A stretch of 64,000 bases of DNA from M3007 sp964484205 (GTDB taxonomy: Bacteria; Bacteroidota; Bacteroidia; Chitinophagales; Saprospiraceae). Position 1 is the first letter of the stretch; every line of letters begins with the position of its first letter. Position numbers and translations under genes: made by a program. Below, one piece after another: positions 63,189-64,000 of the stretch. The stretch lies in contig CAZAEZ010000022.1 in NCBI GenBank assembly GCA_964484205.1, positions 35,784 through 99,783 on the forward strand. The letters run 5' to 3'. Under the pieces are notes generated by a model. That model was given only the letters and a program-made list of their open reading frames with translations, was not told the DNA's origin and did not search any database.

Positions 63189-64000
63189 ATGAAGCCAAAT
63201 AGTAAAAAGCCTGATGAAGAAACAAAACACGGGAATGAACTCAAACCTGTTCTTCCTGAAAGTGTCTGGAGATGCCTTTCACCCAAGGAACAGCATCATA
63301 TTGAAATTGACAAGTATGACTATTTCCCACGTTCAATTGCTCTATCCAGATTCATTAGTACCTCAAAAACACCACAAACAGTCTGTGTGTTTGCTGAGTG
63401 GGGAAGGGGTAAGACAACAATAATTAAAACAGTAGAATATATTTTATGCCAGAACGCTATCCCTGATAATTGGGATCATGTGAAGATACTAAGATACAAT
63501 CCTTGGGCCTTTAAGCTTGAAAGTTTTGAAGATGTTTGGTTCTCTATTATTGAAGAACTAAGAGCACAGTTAAAAAATGAAAATGATGAAAAAAAGGGGA
63601 AAGGCAGCAGTGAATGGGGCAAGAAGGAGCTATCCAATTTTATTGATACATCATTGAAAGCACAGATATTGCGAGGAATTCAATACCTCGGGTCAGCAAC
63701 TAGGATAATTCCCGGATTTGATAAAGGAGGAAAGGCTGTCGAAGACATTCTAAATAACCTCTCACTTAAGGACCCACAGCCAGCATATGGGTTTTTCACA
63801 GCGAACAGGACAGCTCTTCAAGGTCTATTTTCTTCTCTACCTCCCCAATGGCGTGTTTTGCTTATCGTTGATGATATTGATCGATGTGAGCCAGAAATTC
63901 AGGTAGAAATTCTTCGAGCCATTCACGTTTTTGCAAGAAGCAAAATGAGGTGGTGCGGTTTTGCCGGACACAAAACTCTCTTAAATTTGTGTACCGATGA
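63189..64000 (+). CDS. KAP family P-loop NTPase (partial)
   Basis: The first 270 codons of a gene that runs off the window. Residues about 69-77 are a Walker A motif (AEWGRGKTT), YNPWAF near 103 is the KAP-specific segment, and LLIVDDIDRCEP near 225 is Walker B with the family DDIDRC. A long Lys/Glu-rich linker (KNENDEKKGKGSSEWGKKEL) precedes. KAP NTPases are membrane-associated or soluble STAND-like ATPases; bacterial ones are found in defence and plasmid contexts. The base composition is clearly AT-richer than the neighbouring genes, and the gene begins 121 bp after the IS66 element, so it probably belongs to a horizontally acquired island. Confidence 0.88.
   Translation, partial: MKPNSKKPDEETKHGNELKPVLPESVWRCLSPKEQHHIEIDKYDYFPRSIALSRFISTSKTPQTVCVFAEWGRGKTTIIKTVEYILCQNAIPDNWDHVKILRYNPWAFKLESFEDVWFSIIEELRAQLKNENDEKKGKGSSEWGKKELSNFIDTSLKAQILRGIQYLGSATRIIPGFDKGGKAVEDILNNLSLKDPQPAYGFFTANRTALQGLFSSLPPQWRVLLIVDDIDRCEPEIQVEILRAIHVFARSKMRWCGFAGHKTLLNLCTD

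Overview
The window is chromosomal DNA from a member of the Bacteroidota, most likely a Saprospiraceae-type lineage. This rests on several large secreted proteins ending in type IX secretion (T9SS) sorting domains of both type A and the gliding-motility/CHU_C type B, SprB-like repeats, a divergent GldN-like protein, TAnnTTTG promoter boxes, weak or absent Shine-Dalgarno sequences and a mraZ-rsmH-ftsL cell-division cluster. No rRNA or CRISPR array is present.

Layout. 1-1.7 kb: start of the division cluster (mraZ, rsmH, partial ftsL-like gene, minus strand) with a candidate MraZ operator. 2-18.5 kb: unknown genes, a 1.3-kDa-residue-scale VCBS/CHU_C surface protein, an SH3b protein, an amino acid permease, a duplicated lipoprotein/metalloprotease cassette, a transsulfuration enzyme, Uma2 nuclease, histidine phosphatase and a choice-of-anchor B T9SS protein. 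18.7-34.3 kb: L,D-transpeptidase, ATP-cone nuclease, two paralogous unknown proteins around a LOG protein and a lipoprotein, a SprB-type surface protein, small lipoproteins, a GH3-LysE pair, a FtsX-like permease and a LolA-like protein. 34.5-49.6 kb: RNase R, a Tat-targeted aminotransferase-V protein, enoyl-CoA hydratase, GH25 lysozyme, thioredoxin, GldN-like protein, two tRNAs, PPK1, DUF72, a methyltransferase/ATP-grasp pair, SlyD-like PPIase and a cold-shock protein. 49.6-61 kb: GtrA and GT87 membrane proteins, DUF6438, a second SprB-type protein, DUF2202, GT2, MiaE, DUF4252-T9SS and OmpA. 61.2-64 kb: a gene remnant, a complete IS66 element and the start of a low-GC KAP-type NTPase, probably the edge of an accessory island.

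The most unusual content lies between or across the ordinary genes. (1) The tRNA-Leu(UAA) gene is split after U34 by a 238-nt group I intron that closely resembles the cyanobacterial/plastid trnL intron. (2) A (GA)19 tract encodes an (LeuSer)n signal-peptide core of a T9SS metalloprotease. With 19 units the gene is out of frame, and one unit fewer joins a good ATG start to the protein, which predicts phase variation. (3) Several families of perfect hairpins recur with compensated stem changes. One family carries the stop codon of three different genes and is also embedded in frame in a coding region. A second has fixed AACCTGTCAGGT ends and completely different self-complementary cores. A third (GTCGGCnTGACTTTGAGTCAnGCCGAC) occurs inside a small inverted-repeat element and inside a glycosyltransferase gene. 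This looks like a genome with very active palindromic-repeat traffic that shapes gene ends and protein segments.
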